Assembly: GCA_017562135.1 (NCBI GenBank) | Contig: QEYB01000412.1 | Location: forward strand, 434,001-498,000 | Origin: Dipylidium caninum | Lineage: Eukaryota > Platyhelminthes > Cestoda > Cyclophyllidea > Dipylidiidae | Length of the DNA: 64,000 nucleotides | Direction: 5' to 3' | Shown here: in pieces, positions 25,217 to 37,600 of the stretch | Layout of the letters: each line of letters begins with the position of its first letter | Numbering within the stretch: position 1 is the first letter of the stretch | The notes under the pieces: generated by a model | Databases searched by the model: none | Told to the model about the DNA's origin: nothing | What the model saw: only the letters and a program-made list of their open reading frames with translations | Position numbers and translations under genes: made by a program

Positions 25217-25813
25217 TCAGCTGCTTTCTATTGCACTTTCGGGTTTAACCTGGAAGATTGAAGGGATAGGTTCAGTTTCGGTCCCCTTGATCAAAGCCAC
25301 TTCTCCAGAAAGTACCGTTTCAAGTGCTCTTTCTTCCAGGTCGACAAGTAGTTGGTCTAAGCACTGATCTGTATCAATACATGCACCGTTTTCGTCCTCC
25401 ACTATAAATGACTCCCTTAAGAGGATGCGCATAAAGGTCTCCTCGTCTGTAACAATCATTAGCGCTGCGAAATCGGCCAAGTCCAAATCTTCGTAGATAT
25501 CGAATAGAGTTGGAGTCGGAGAAGTCGTAGTTGGCGAACTAGGGAACACGAGGTCCTCTCCAGGCGCTAATTCCACCCCCGGACCTCTACTCTGTGTCTT
25601 ATACACTTTTTCTGAATGTTCTTCCACGCTTTTCTCTGCTCTAGGCCCCACTTCGCAGGAATTCATTTTCACCGCTTCGTGTAACACCGCTTCTCCCCAC
25701 TCCATGTGCCGATGTTCACTCTTCAACGGGGTTTTGCTGAACTTAGTCTTCAAGTTGCCCATTTGCAATCCAAAGTAAAAGGATTTCATCGATTTTTTAC
25801 ATCTGAATGACAT
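25217..25813 (-). CDS. Uncharacterised single-exon protein with an internal myristoylation-type start
   Basis: An uninterrupted frame of 198 residues from the first ATG. I do not recognise it. A second ATG at codon 19 (25759) has a better context (A at -3, G at +4) and would begin MGNLKTKFSK. That fits the N-myristoylation consensus (Gly2, Thr6, basic residue 7), so the real product may be a 180-residue membrane-tethered protein. The middle is Ser/Thr/Pro-rich. The C-terminal third is acidic and probably helical (IYEDLDLADFAALMIV, then EERALETVLSGE), like a protein-interaction segment. No transmembrane helix or known domain is visible. It sits between PDE1 and CAND1 on the same strand, starting 166 bp after the PDE1 stop. 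The last coding exon of a longer gene is an alternative reading. Confidence 0.5.
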   Translation of the reverse strand: MSFRCKKSMKSFYFGLQMGNLKTKFSKTPLKSEHRHMEWGEAVLHEAVKMNSCEVGPRAEKSVEEHSEKVYKTQSRGPGVELAPGEDLVFPSSPTTTSPTPTLFDIYEDLDLADFAALMIVTDEETFMRILLRESFIVEDENGACIDTDQCLDQLLVDLEERALETVLSGEVALIKGTETEPIPSIFQVKPESAIESS

Positions 25814-25979
25814 TTAGACAACAATAACCAGCGACAACGCGGTATAAAATTTTAAGTATAAGCTTAACAACACGGGCAGTTTCTTTGGTCGTTAGAGGCT
25901 GCAGAATACACCTCTATTTTGTTATCAGTGAAATCGAAACGCAACTCTGTCAATTCAATCCTTCGACGTTTTGTAACCA

Positions 25980-28900
25980 TCAGGCAGTTGATGACACATC
26001 CTCCTCATCCCGGTCGATGTAGTCAATATTTTCAAGTTCATCTGACAGGCGACCCGCAATCACTCCTTTACATTCTTCTTCTTCCTCTTTCGCATCACAT
26101 CCAACTACTCTTTCTTCGTCCTCATCATCCCTGCCTGTGGTCCCATCTCCCGACCTTCCTCCGTTGGCCATATCATTCTTCTCTGCTTCAATGCGCTTCA
26201 ATTCTTTGCCCCAGTTGGCCTTGTTTGCTTTCAGATGTGGCACCCATGGACGCAGGACCGGGATAGGAGGGCCTGAACACAGTGGGAATGAGCGATTCCA
26301 AGAGGGGGAAATCCTAGTTTAATGGTGTATTTTTTATTTAAACCGGATAGTGTGAGGCGATTGAATGGCTTCTACTAGTCAAGGGGAAAGGGCTCACTCA
26401 CTGCAATCCATCGACTCCATCCTTGTCTGCATTGACGATTTCGTTCCGTCCTTTTCACTCTCTTCGCCCTCCTCCTTCCCATTCGCAGCGTTCTCCATCA
26501 TCTTGTCCAACATGTCACCCAGAACCACGAATATCGGCTCCACTATGAAGTCGATGAAACCTGGACAGTAAAGACAGAAGTTGTCGGTCAAAACGATGGA
26601 ACCGACTTTCGAGGTTACACCTTCACCTCACCCAAAATGCTCTCTTCGAACCAAACTCACCAATTTGGGACTGCTGAAGGACGACAGTGTTCCGGTCGCA
26701 CAGTGGTGAATAGGGCATCCCCAACTCCTTTTCCCTATCGCCCTGAAATTAAATTTGACAAGGCATCTTTAAATAATCTGCTTGTCGGAGGCGAGAGGCA
26801 GAGGGGATAATTTTCCAATCAAGTATTATTTGAAGACCATTTTCATAAATCGACTTATGGGAAGATTGCGGTCCTGAGTATATCTAAAAAAGTCTGGAGC
26901 ATCCTAGTAGAGTGAAAAAAGTCTTCTTGAGGCTATCTTCGCAGTTTGAACATTTAAAGCACATACTTATGTTAATATAAGTAGCGCGCCCCTACCTGCC
27001 TGAAAAATTCTTCACTCAACATCATTGACCATTGGCGATGGAGATTCCATTGCTTGCAGGGATGCGCGATATCAGCGCAATGTACCAGCAGGGAAAGAGC
27101 CTTCAACTTGTCAATTCTTCAAGAGAGGACATACTTTACACCAGCCGCACCATTTACTCGCCAATATCAGGAGTGAGCTTACATCTCGGGAATGGCGATA
27201 AGGTTTTTCATGGCCTTTGCCTGGGAAAAATGTAGCGACATGTCTGTGTTTAAAACCATATCAATGACCGCGGTACGAAATTCCCTGAAATGGAAGACAT
27301 TGGCCCGATAAGCTAAATGAGGGATGGGGGAGAAGGGGCGAGGCAATTTTCTGGGTAAAAGTTGAAATGACCCACTGATATTGTTCTCTGGACATCTTCT
27401 CAAAGATGTTAAATTCGGAGTCCCTGGTAATGTGGAAAACGGCACTAACATGGTAGTTTTCGAGGACGTTTCGATCGTTATAGAGCATCGCCAACTCGGT
27501 TCTTTAGGAAGGAAAAAGGAAGGCCAGTTAAGATGAATACTTCGACCTGTGTTTTTGTTTAGTATAGACAGCATTATGATTAACCGACTCTGTGCTCTAT
27601 TCCGGCTTGAGGATCACGTTATATCTCAATCACTTTCTCTCACAGTCTCATTCTATCAAAGAGATGGTGACATCCAAAGCCCCCACAACGATGGGTTTTG
27701 CTCCCTGCCCACTAAAGTCCGTCTTCGAATGCTTAGACTCGGGATTCGCCTGAGAGTCCGGCGAATTAAGCACACCCCACCAAGCACTCCTTCAGGGCTG
27801 GGAGGAAGGGAGTTGACGTGTGAGGGCGAAAGAATTATAAACTCACACGACGACAACATGTAACACAATAATAAATTTAATGCAATCATATTTACTAACG
27901 GATTCGCACCAAGAGCCGAGGAAATAAATTCAAAAAATCTTGAGACATGTTAGGTTTTGGTCTGCCAACTTACTGTGTTTGAATATGGAAGTTGTTTGTT
28001 GTCCCAGTATGTTCAAAATCGTGAATTAATGCTGCATAGATAACTGCGAAGATATCCAAGTCCGTCAAATAATCCTGCGATTTGCCAAAACAACACATAA
28101 CATGTGAGGTGGGAATTTTTTAACATTGAAAAAATAAGTTATAGATCGTTTTATGGGCATTTAACTCACCCGAAGTTTACTGGTAGTGAGAATAACGTGA
28201 CAGGTTTGTGCGACGTCCGAGGCATGGATTAGGTTGTGGTAAGGGTTCTTGTACTTACTGTAACCGATCTCCAGACGCAGTAGGAAGTTTTCCAACTTCA
28301 CGCTGTCAATCTAAATAAATGGGACAATATAAGAGTCTGATGATTGGACTCCGCTCGGTAATTCAAGTTGTTGCAGATTCTTGTTGCGTGGCTAACCACA
28401 GCCGAGTGCCATTTAACATCCCTGCTTACAACTTCCGCTCAATCACAGGGAGCCCGGCGGCGAGGGAACACTCTTAGCTCTCCGTCTCTCTTTCCACCAC
28501 AACTTTCAATCACTGCTTACCTGGAATTTTGAGATGAGATTGTATTTGTGGAGGAGTTCAAACCCCACGAATTTGAGTGCGTGATTAGAGCTGACCTCGT
28601 TGAATTCGAAAATGTCGAAGTTCCACTCATCGAGACCGCCCTGTCAATACATGCATTGTTAGATTAGCCTACCACTTTTAGGCCCCAATGTAAAAGTATT
28701 CTGTCTTGAAGGGGAATATGGTGCAACGAAACCCTAGGACAGATTTAAACTGAAAAGTTATTGACAATAATGCTACTCATTTCTGTTTAAGTAAAAATGT
28801 TTTTGAGGTCGCTCCAGAAAGTGAATTCCTTTCTGCTTCCCCCATATTTAACTGCTCGTTGAGTTAAGTTCCGGGGAAATATTTCGCTCCTATTTATGTA

Positions 28901-31900
28901 AAACATAAAATACGGCGTACAATATTAACCTTCCCTCGGTCATCGAAAGTTCAGCCGCGTGATAGGTGTGAATACATAAAAAGGGGTGCTGGCCGAAGAT
29001 AGAGGTGGTGTACCTTCAAAAGGAGGACCACGTTGGGCGGCAGTGTAAGACAGGTGCAGCTGGACATCCGACGGTAAATTCTGGTACGGCGGGAAACGCG
29101 AAAAAAAGACGGCGGATGAGTTAGTCGCTTTTAAGTATTAAATAATAGGAGTCAAAATATTCCTCTCAAGCCTATCTCCTCCTTGCTTCGGACGCCCAAA
29201 GGCGATAGAATAATGGGCTCTGAGCGCCTTCATCCAATTCGCCAGGTTGTTGAACTGATTACCTCACCGCCTAACCGCTAAGACAAGCGTACTCAGGAGG
29301 GACAGCGGGGCCACGAATCAGGGGGTGGGACTGGAAATTATAGTCTGTTTCCCTTGATATTCTTCAATAGACTCCAAATCTTCTCACCTCTCCACCACGA
29401 TCCCAGCACGAATGGCGTTGACGACAGATCGGAAACGTGGTTTGACGATCCGCCTACCACCAGACGAGGGGTTACGGGTGAAGGTGGAGGCCAGCCAATC
29501 ACGAACCTCGTCGGGCACCTCAGAGCAGGCCGTGTCGGAGAGTTCATCGTCTTCGTCGCGTAGGCGCCTACAAAAAGGCCGTCTGTGATCTAAAATCACA
29601 GTGATGTTGACCTGGAAACAAATGAATTTTTTCGGGTGTTTTTTCCTTATGCCCTCAACATGTCACACGTCATATTCCTCCCAAAGTGGGTGGTGGAAAA
29701 GGGACGAGGGTCATCAAATGTCTCCTCGTTAATTAATCTTTATACAAACCAAATCGGGATTATCGCAATCACCAACTTCCTTGTGATTCATGAATTTTGG
29801 AGAAGAAGGACACTTATTAAACTGATCGAAAGGGGGTGTTTATTTTTTGAGTGCAACACCAACTTAGGCAACATTTAAGGGGAAACTTACTTCGTTTCTT
29901 CGATGTAGGCCTTCTCGACCACCTGCAGAGCATAATTGAGATTGTCGATGAGGATCGCCTTGGTAATTTTATTGTTTTCCATGAGACGGATTATCTTTCG
30001 CAATCTGTAACAAACAACCGCGACCCGCATTTTACTAATCATCTTCGTCAGTACTTGAAAACATCTCGCAGAGCAAAGTGGACATTCGGTACCTTGGCTA
30101 CGTCGACTAAGAATTGAGCATTTGGACAGCTACACGTGATCACGAAGGCACCAATACCTTATTGTGAATCATTTCATTACTACAGCCGCTTCATCCTTTC
30201 AGGAAGGTGGACAAATGGGGTGGAAGCTGTGGTCGGGCACTCTCAAACCCGCCTGTCCGGGGCAACGCTTTGAGGCTCTTTTAAAGCTGGTAGTCATCAT
30301 CTTGTGGTCCTTCCTCATTCTAGGACGTTCTCGCGTCCAACTCGTTACCCATTTCTCGAAAAAGGTCACCGTCCCTCCTCCCTCCCTCTTCTCCTCCTCC
30401 TCGGAAATAGTGAACGTTTAATGGTTATTTTTAGACTGCCTTCTTTTTCTCCTTCCCGCCCTCCTCAAGGGACATTTGACGTTGATGTATATCACTGGCT
30501 CGTCCTTTATTTACATGGTATCTTTCTCTCCCTGCCCTTCCCGCCCACTTCAGCGGCTTTAAGAACCCCTTAAATGTGATGTAAATTCTCCCCTCCTCCC
30601 GCCTCTGGCATCCAGCCACGCCCATGGCGACATATGTGGTAGACGTAATGGCTCAGTTTCGACATCTCAAGGCTGCAGGAGGACAATTTCACCGGTATCA
30701 GAGAATCTGATCCTCTGTGCTCTCCTGTGCGGTGCTATTGAGGCCAGAGGAGACGTGATAGTTGAAAAAAGGGCAAAAAGTAGTGTGGTAAGGCGCGGAG
30801 GTGGGGCTTCTCAAGGAAACTCGCAGAGAGAAGGTGCTGCCGCGCAGCAGAAACAGTAGTTTTGCCTAAGTGCTGGTCCCAGTCCGCAGTGCCCATGCCT
30901 CGAAGATCCCTTGCGTGGGATCATGCCAACCCTACCTTCCACCCTCTTGCAGTGTCAATCAACCACAATGATCGCTTTGGCGTGTAGAAGAGGCGTGCTA
31001 GAGGAACAATGGTTGGACCGAGGAGCCTACAAGCCCCGGGGTTTGAATGTTTCATTAGGAGCGCGTCATCATGACGCGAAAAAATTGACTAGCAGTAACC
31101 CTCAACCACTCTGTCGCCTACTCTACCTCCTCATGAGTATCTACACCTTCTTGAGATTCTCAGGACAAATTTGGAGTCGGGTCGAGGAAAGAAATGCAAT
31201 GACAGACCTGAGGACACACGCAAAAGTTGAGTCTGTAGATCCTGGAATTGGAAGACCTTCCACGGAGACGCGTCTCTTCGCGTAGACGGCTATTGCAGAG
31301 TTCGACAGACTTGGAAATTCACTTTCATAGGGTTGAACGTTCTTCTGGTCGCCCTCCTCATTATTAACGTCACCTGTCAAAGGTGGGACCGAGGTGAAAT
31401 AAAAATTAACCAAATTTGGGTTGGGTGTGAGCTCGCAGGGTGGGAGAAGAAGGGAGTCACTCACCATATGCTGTCATTAATACTCAAAAGCCTAGTGGAA
31501 TGCCAGTTTGGGGGCAATTATCGCGAGTTATATACAGAGCCTCGGGGGGATTACTTTGATGTCCATGAGGAAGACCACTAAGCAAATCGATGGGTTTTGA
31601 AGCCGCCGTTTCATTGGCTGGTGGGTCTCAAGGCTGATTCATCCAAGAGGAGACATGGCCTCCGACCTAGCGAGGGGCTATCGAGTCCGGTTGTTCTACA
31701 TCAAGGCGATTTTGGGTGAATGATAAGACTAATCTCCTGATTGAGGGGAATCGGCTAACTATCGGTTGACAGATACGAGAAGGTGACCGATACAAAAGGG
31801 TAATGGGCAAAATCGGCGGTCTCAGCTCGTTTCGGACTGCCGGAATCATCGAGGAGGCCCTTTGAAGTTCGCGAAGATAATATTTGGACAGATGCGAGGG

Positions 31901-32365
31901 GCGTGTGTGAAGTCGTCGATGTAGGGGCATGCCGTCGACAACAATCACGCTGTTAAAGGTTAGTGGACCCGAAATCGCCTGCCCTAACTCACCGCATTCC
32001 AGTGTAGCCTCGGCCGAGGAGAGAGAAAGTCTTTCTACACGACAGGGTGGACATCCAGGAATGACTTGTTGATTCTCGAGGTCGATTCCCATGCTCACTG
32101 GATTTTGCTTTTGGTCCGCGGTTTGGAGAGCGTCTCGGACAACCACCGCCTCCTCCTCCTCCTCTTCCCCCTCCTCCTCCTCCCCCTCGCTCCCTTCGAG
32201 CTGGTAATTGGATCTCGCCGACAGGCACAGTGTTTCCTGGTACTGTTGCTGCTGCTGTTGCTGCTGGTGGTGGTGGTGTTGGTGTTGGTGTTGGTAAATG
32301 GTGGCTGCGTTTCCCAAGTGGATCGGTGTGATTATCTCCTTACACTGCGAATAACAAGATCCCAT
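25980..32365 (-). CDS. PDE1: Calcium/calmodulin-dependent 3',5'-cyclic nucleotide phosphodiesterase, PDE1 type
   Basis: Hydrolyses cAMP and cGMP. Exons: 32365-31993, 31373-31208, 30004-29891, 29567-29388, 29080-29014, 28640-28521, 28310-28170, 28074-27974, 27501-27376, 27284-27183, 27116-26996, 26742-26661, 26560-26402, 26272-25980. The total is 2145 nt (714 residues), all phases consistent. PDE1-diagnostic segments: EVPDEVRDWLASTFTR (exon 4) and PRFRSVVNAIRAGIVVER (exons 4/5). Catalytic residues are intact: YHNLIH with His365 and His369, IHDFEH with His405-Asp406, CADIAHP with Asp512, and the glutamine switch in QSQIGFIDFIVEP. The basic helix LRLRKIIRLMENN (exons 2/3) sits where the calmodulin-binding region is expected. 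The N terminus (exon 1) is unusual: MGSCYSQC, a His/Gln run, then a Glu-rich block. The C-terminal exon keeps the PDE1-like RPWVPHLKANKANW segment. Family certain; exon 1 is supported by phase only. Confidence 0.9.
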
Positions 32366-34502
32366 CTACAACCCTGAAGACATACCGCACTTGTGAGTGG
32401 ACAACCGCAAAGAGGATGGTACTCGCTTAAGTCTTGTCTCTGTCAATTCTTCAACCTCCGTTTGGGTCAAAAGAAGCACAAAGTGAAATCCCTTAAATGG
32501 CATAATTGCCTAAAAAAGGTTTTCTCTCATCGTCCCAAAGGGAGTTAAAACAGTCTCAAGTGCGGTAGCGTGAGGAAAACAACTTCTTCATCTACACCGC
32601 TTTTGGACACACCTATGCCTCTGAGAGGATAACAGAGAGAAAAGAATATATGCTAAATGCCGTTAGGTAATAATTCCCAAAGAATGAATGGGTACGAGAA
32701 GAGAGCGGGCGGGCAGGAGGGCGAGAAAGGGAGTAGACAGCATTTCGTCGCGATGGGTGAATTACCGCCTTCTCGTCTTTCCATTTACATCTTAAAAGGT
32801 AGCAGACAATAAACAAGTGGGTGGAAAATATGAGCCAAGCTCCATAAACTGTCTTGGGCGCTCCCAAGCCTTTCCTGGTAACCTACTTCCCCTCTTCACA
32901 GCTAGATAAGGGGACCAAGTGTAGATGCGTGTCTCAGACGATGTTAGCCTTGAAAGGCTGATCAAAGGGACGGAGAATAAAAAAATCTTCAGCATAGAGA
33001 GAGGTGAGATAAACGGACATAGATTTTATGAACCAGAAATAAGATTCGGAGGAATGTACTGAAGTAATAACATCGAGCAAGCGGACAAGTAGCATTATCC
33101 GTCTACCCCTTCACCATCACTCTGGTTCGCCTTTCCCTTTGTCCTAACATCCCACCAGTGTCTATGGAGCGGAGGATGCTAGAGGTCAAGAAAGAGGAGA
33201 GGACTGTGGTGCAATAAAGGGAGATAGGAGATCGATTTGAAGACGTGGAAAAGATGAGTTAGAAGGTAGGCAACCTTACCCCAGCTCCCAGAGCCATAGA
33301 CTGAGCGGTCGAGAGGGTGAGGTTGGACCAATGCAAGACGAAGGTGATGTTTATGCTCTATGAGCAGCTCGTCTTTTGGGCGTTGGTCGATTTGGGGCGT
33401 TAACCGTGGAGGATACCCCCACCCTATCCTACCCCCACTAGGACAGGAAGGTAAATGTGTGGTAGGGGAGGGGAGACGAGGGGGAAGGGGATGACAGTGG
33501 TAAAACTCACAATTCCTCCTCAGGAATATTATTATTGATAAATCTCTTGAAATTGCATTTAGGCAGAAAACACTCTCCCGTGAGAAACACGAATGTCATC
33601 AAAATCTTGTTCTATTCTTAGGTCTTAATGGTAGGAAATAAAACTAACATACCTGAAATTGTAGGCATTCGGGTAAATACGGAGATTTGCAGTGTTATAG
33701 TTGACAAATTATCGTACTCAAAAAAAAATAGTAGATCTGATATTGCAGTGCAATAAACATGAGCGCCCATCTATACGGCAACGGCATGGACCATGGGATC
33801 TGACGCCATATGATTTTGTCAATTTTAACTTCATGAACGTTTCGTGTTAATGGAAAGCGTATCCCGACAGCTACCCAAATGTGACAGTTCCCGATTAAAG
33901 AGGAGCTGGTAATATCAGCCATACCCACCTCGACTGGATTGTTATACAATTGCAAAACTGTTTTACGACAGAGTGCAGTCTTAGTAGCGAGGTAGTGCAT
34001 GAAAACAGTTCAATTATTTGGGGATTGCGATTGTTGGTGCAAGAGTCGGAGCAAATAACCTCGGTCGCAAGATATGAAAAATGGAGCACGAGAAACGAGT
34101 TTTCAAATGTCGCCCTTGTCTAGAGAAATGGGTTTCTTGTAAAGAAGGTCAACCGGAGCTGACCACAAAATTAATCGGCCGTCTAAAGTGTTCTCATGGC
34201 AAATGGAAGGCCGAATTGAGGTAGGCGTCTAAACTACTTCGCGGGGAGGTGACAATGTTGAGTTTATTCTAATTTGTCCCCTAAACAATAGACATTGGTA
34301 TTTTTGGATGGTCGGTAAGGCAACAAATAAGCTTCTTCAAATTTGATGCCACCGAGACGAAAAGACTAATGAAGCCTTATGACACGTCCTGTCCGGTCGT
34401 GCACGTGACGAATGTTCCAACTCCATAAAAGCGCCGAAGTCATAGAATGGTCGGAATCGTTCAATCAGCAGTGGTAAAAGACCATATGCAGGTGTATCAC
34501 AC
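32366..34502. other. Intergenic region upstream of PDE1
   Basis: About 2.1 kb between the PDE1 start and the poly(A) signal of the ankyrin/death gene. Directly upstream of the PDE1 ATG are acceptor-like sites (a pyrimidine stretch ending in cag, and gtag touching the ATG), so a 5' non-coding exon or trans-splicing is possible. Short minus-strand frames such as 32613-32867 and 33695-34000 have no support. Confidence 0.35.
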
Positions 34503-34508
34503 TTTATT
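34503..34508 (-). terminator. Poly(A) signal of the ankyrin/death-domain gene
   Basis: AATAAA on the minus strand (TTTATT on plus), 106 bases after the stop codon at 34614. Position and strand fit the 3' end of this gene. Confidence 0.6.
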
Positions 34509-34613
34509 TCGTGTCGAAAACGGGTCCCATTAGTTGCCAATTATTTATATTCCTTTCATGCCGATCAGTTCGTTAGTATGTACAGGGAAGTCAACATTCT
34601 GGAAATCCCCTTT

Positions 34614-37600
34614 TTACGAGATATGACAGTCATTTATTCCAGACTTCTGTCCATGAGTTGCCTTGTAGTAGTATTTCTGCACGTTGTTTGCATCCAACTT
34701 CCTACCAATGGCGGTGAGAGCTGTGTAGAGCAGAGGTCCGGGATCGGTGTCTTCTCTCAAACCATGCATCCAATTGCAGAGCAATCGGTATCCGTGTTCC
34801 TTGTACGCATGCTTATCGCCTGAAGCAGTAATACACCAATAAAAATTAAGCTACTGAAGTCCAACAAGTAAAACATTTATTTACAGCATACCTGAGTGCT
34901 GAATTTCTATTGCGCCGATTTGTTCTTCGGTGAAATTCCAATATTTGGCTAAGGATTTCCACTCTGTCTTACGCAATTTCTTGTGTGCAATGTAGAAAAA
35001 GAGCGTCTGGAAGCGACCTGCGTAGCTCTAGATGGCCAAAACAACATTTAAAATTGTGGAAGAAAGACCAGTTGATTAAATTAGTCCAGATCCCCTTTCA
35101 CGGAGCACACAGTACCTGGCTACACACAAGAAATCGATATTCCGGTTGGAAGACGCTGGAGTACGTCGTAGATGTAGACCGTGTTTGATGGGCCTGGGGG
35201 GAATTTGCATCCCTTCGAGCTTTAATGGGTAGAGGTGGCTTCCCCGCCGCTATGGGAGAGATCTCGGTGCCACTGTTGTCGTTCAATCGTGAATGCAATG
35301 CGAAGAGTATTGAATGAGAGAATACGCTTTATGATAGTAAGTGAACTGAGAATATCATCTGTGGAAGGTATTTCCATTCACAAATTGAAGTCTTAAAATA
35401 ACTAGGAGTAGAAAGACACCTTCCTAAAACTTGTTCAAGATTATCTATTGGAAAATGGCGTGGAGCGAGATAGTTTGCTGACCGACGGTTTTCCACAGGT
35501 AGTTATGGACTAATGATAGCTAGATAGGATTATTTAGGGTAATAATCTCATGGTCAACCGGAATGAATGAGTGGAGGAAAGAAAAATCTGTATGATCTCC
35601 CTTGAAGGGAGATCTTCAAAAGCATAGCACCTCTGCTACTCAGAGAGCGACGTAACATACTCTCCTTGCCACTGATGAAGTTAACATGCCACTAGAAAGA
35701 GCGGGACCGAACACCGCAGACAAAATGTGTCCTGGCGAGTAGGAAATGCATGCTTACCTCAAAGGTTGCATTTCCGAGGTGCTTACAGGGCCGTTGGAAT
35801 GTGGATTTTGGGTCGGATTTGGGGCTCCCGCCACCGTCTTGTGCTGTTTTGAGCGCTCGATTTTACGGCCTCTTGAACTTCCGGTCGCTGACGAGGTAGA
35901 AAAGATGGATTCCGCTTTGCGATATTGTCGAGGTGAGGAGAAAACCTCGTCTACTCCTTCTGTAAAGTGATCACTTCCAGTGTTATTCGTGTTCTCTTCA
36001 CTCTCGCTGTCATACGTGTCGGCCTTGGAGATGGAATCATTATCACTGTAGTCTTTCTCAGCGGAGTGGAGAGCTTCCGGTGGGTCCTCGGAGTGGTAAG
36101 TCGAAGCCTCAGAAATGGAATTAGTCTCCTCTATTTCTGCATCATTATCGATTTCGTCCGCCTCGTCTTCTTCCATGTCATCTTCTTCGGATCTCCCCGT
36201 TTGCGGGGGACAGTACTTCTTTGACATGCGAGCCACCAGGTTCTGGGAGAAAGGAGGAATATATCATCATCTAATACGGAGGTCTGACTTCTAACAGACG
36301 AATGCGAGAATGAGTGGACACAATGGACTGATCGGATGGTCTACGTCTACCGTCCACATATGGAAACGTGAGTGATAAATCACCCCTCATAAAGCCACAT
36401 TCATCTGAGTGACCAGTAGAGCGATGAACCGAATTCTTACCGGATTGGCCAGTCGCCATCGTTCAGCCCTGATAATCATGTCGACGATTCGCACAAACCC
36501 GGACAATGCGGCGAGTATGAGGGGTGTTTGGCCGCCTGCAAGGTATCAAGGGAAGACAAACACATTCGCCTTTCGCTCTTCTACACTGCACATGCTACGG
36601 GACATCTTATCTAACTTACAGAAGACAATGTAGTCGTCTCTTAGTTACGATTCAAAATGGCTGGATTCGAAAACAATGATATTGAAATATTGCTCCCCTA
36701 CTCAAAAAGATTCCTCTAACATTCTACTATTTTATCATTTCCCTGATCGGGATTGATGTCCTCATTCGCAATGGCTGCTTATCATAAAGCAAAATCAGGC
36801 CGCTTTTGCCCCGAAAAAGGTTCTTAGCTTACCCTATCAACTTCGTTCAAAGGTGCTCCTGCTAGTATAAGGAGTTCTGCTGCTTCCGTACTGCCCTGCT
36901 CTACGGCTGCATTGAAGGGAGACTGAAGACGCTGAAATGGCCGTAAGTAGTATCGATTACTATATAGAATCTAAAGCGAATCATGGGCAAAGTCCTCAGA
37001 TTTTGCAGTTTTGCTTCTAAACTCTCGAAGTTTCCCTTGCCCACTGGCCGCGTCGTGTTCTCTTTTTTCATCTGCGCAGTCGCCGAGCTGAGGTGCTGGA
37101 ACCACCGCTAAAGTAAAACAGTCCGGAGAACCAGCGCTACGAGCCCTCGACTGTTTCATTCCAGGATCGTCGATGCGGCAGCCCACAAACATCAAAATAC
37201 CGGATTTGGGGGCGGCAAGTGGATCCGCCCGAGGACGAGGTGAAAAGCTACTACACACGCACGTGCGTGCGCTCCCAAGTACAGTGTTGTAAACACTTAA
37301 AGACTGTTAGCTAAGGTCCCTTCTTGCGTCTCCAAATGTTATCATCTCCCAACCAACCTGTCAACGGAGAAGCCGTGGCATTTCAGGGTTTCAGTCTTTG
37401 GCCAATACGATTGTGAGCGTCTAACATCGAATTGCGCTCAGGTTATTCAAAGGGGTGAAAGGCAGGAGGTTGTAGCAGCCAACTTTAATGTCAAGACAAA
37501 TTTGGCTGACACCAGGTATCGCTAAGGTACAGTGGCCCATACTCGCCTTATTTAGCGCGGTGATGTCGGCGCCCCTGCGAAGAAGGAGTCGAGCTGCCTC

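Noticed and set aside
32066..32377. Leucine/valine-rich plus-strand ORF that could look like a membrane protein
   Set aside because: It is the antisense of the Gln/His and Glu-rich first PDE1 exon; the hydrophobic run is a codon artefact.
35594..35614. Perfect short palindrome (10-bp arms) that resembles a terminator hairpin
   Set aside because: It lies inside an intron of a eukaryotic gene; a lone 21-base palindrome has no supported role.
35967..36224. Hydrophobic plus-strand ORF
   Set aside because: It is the antisense of the acidic exon 13 of the ankyrin/death gene.
36971..37258. 95-codon minus-strand ORF between ankyrin exons 10 and 11
   Set aside because: Including it would break the one-repeat-per-exon pattern, and it shows no ankyrin similarity. 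Treated as intron.
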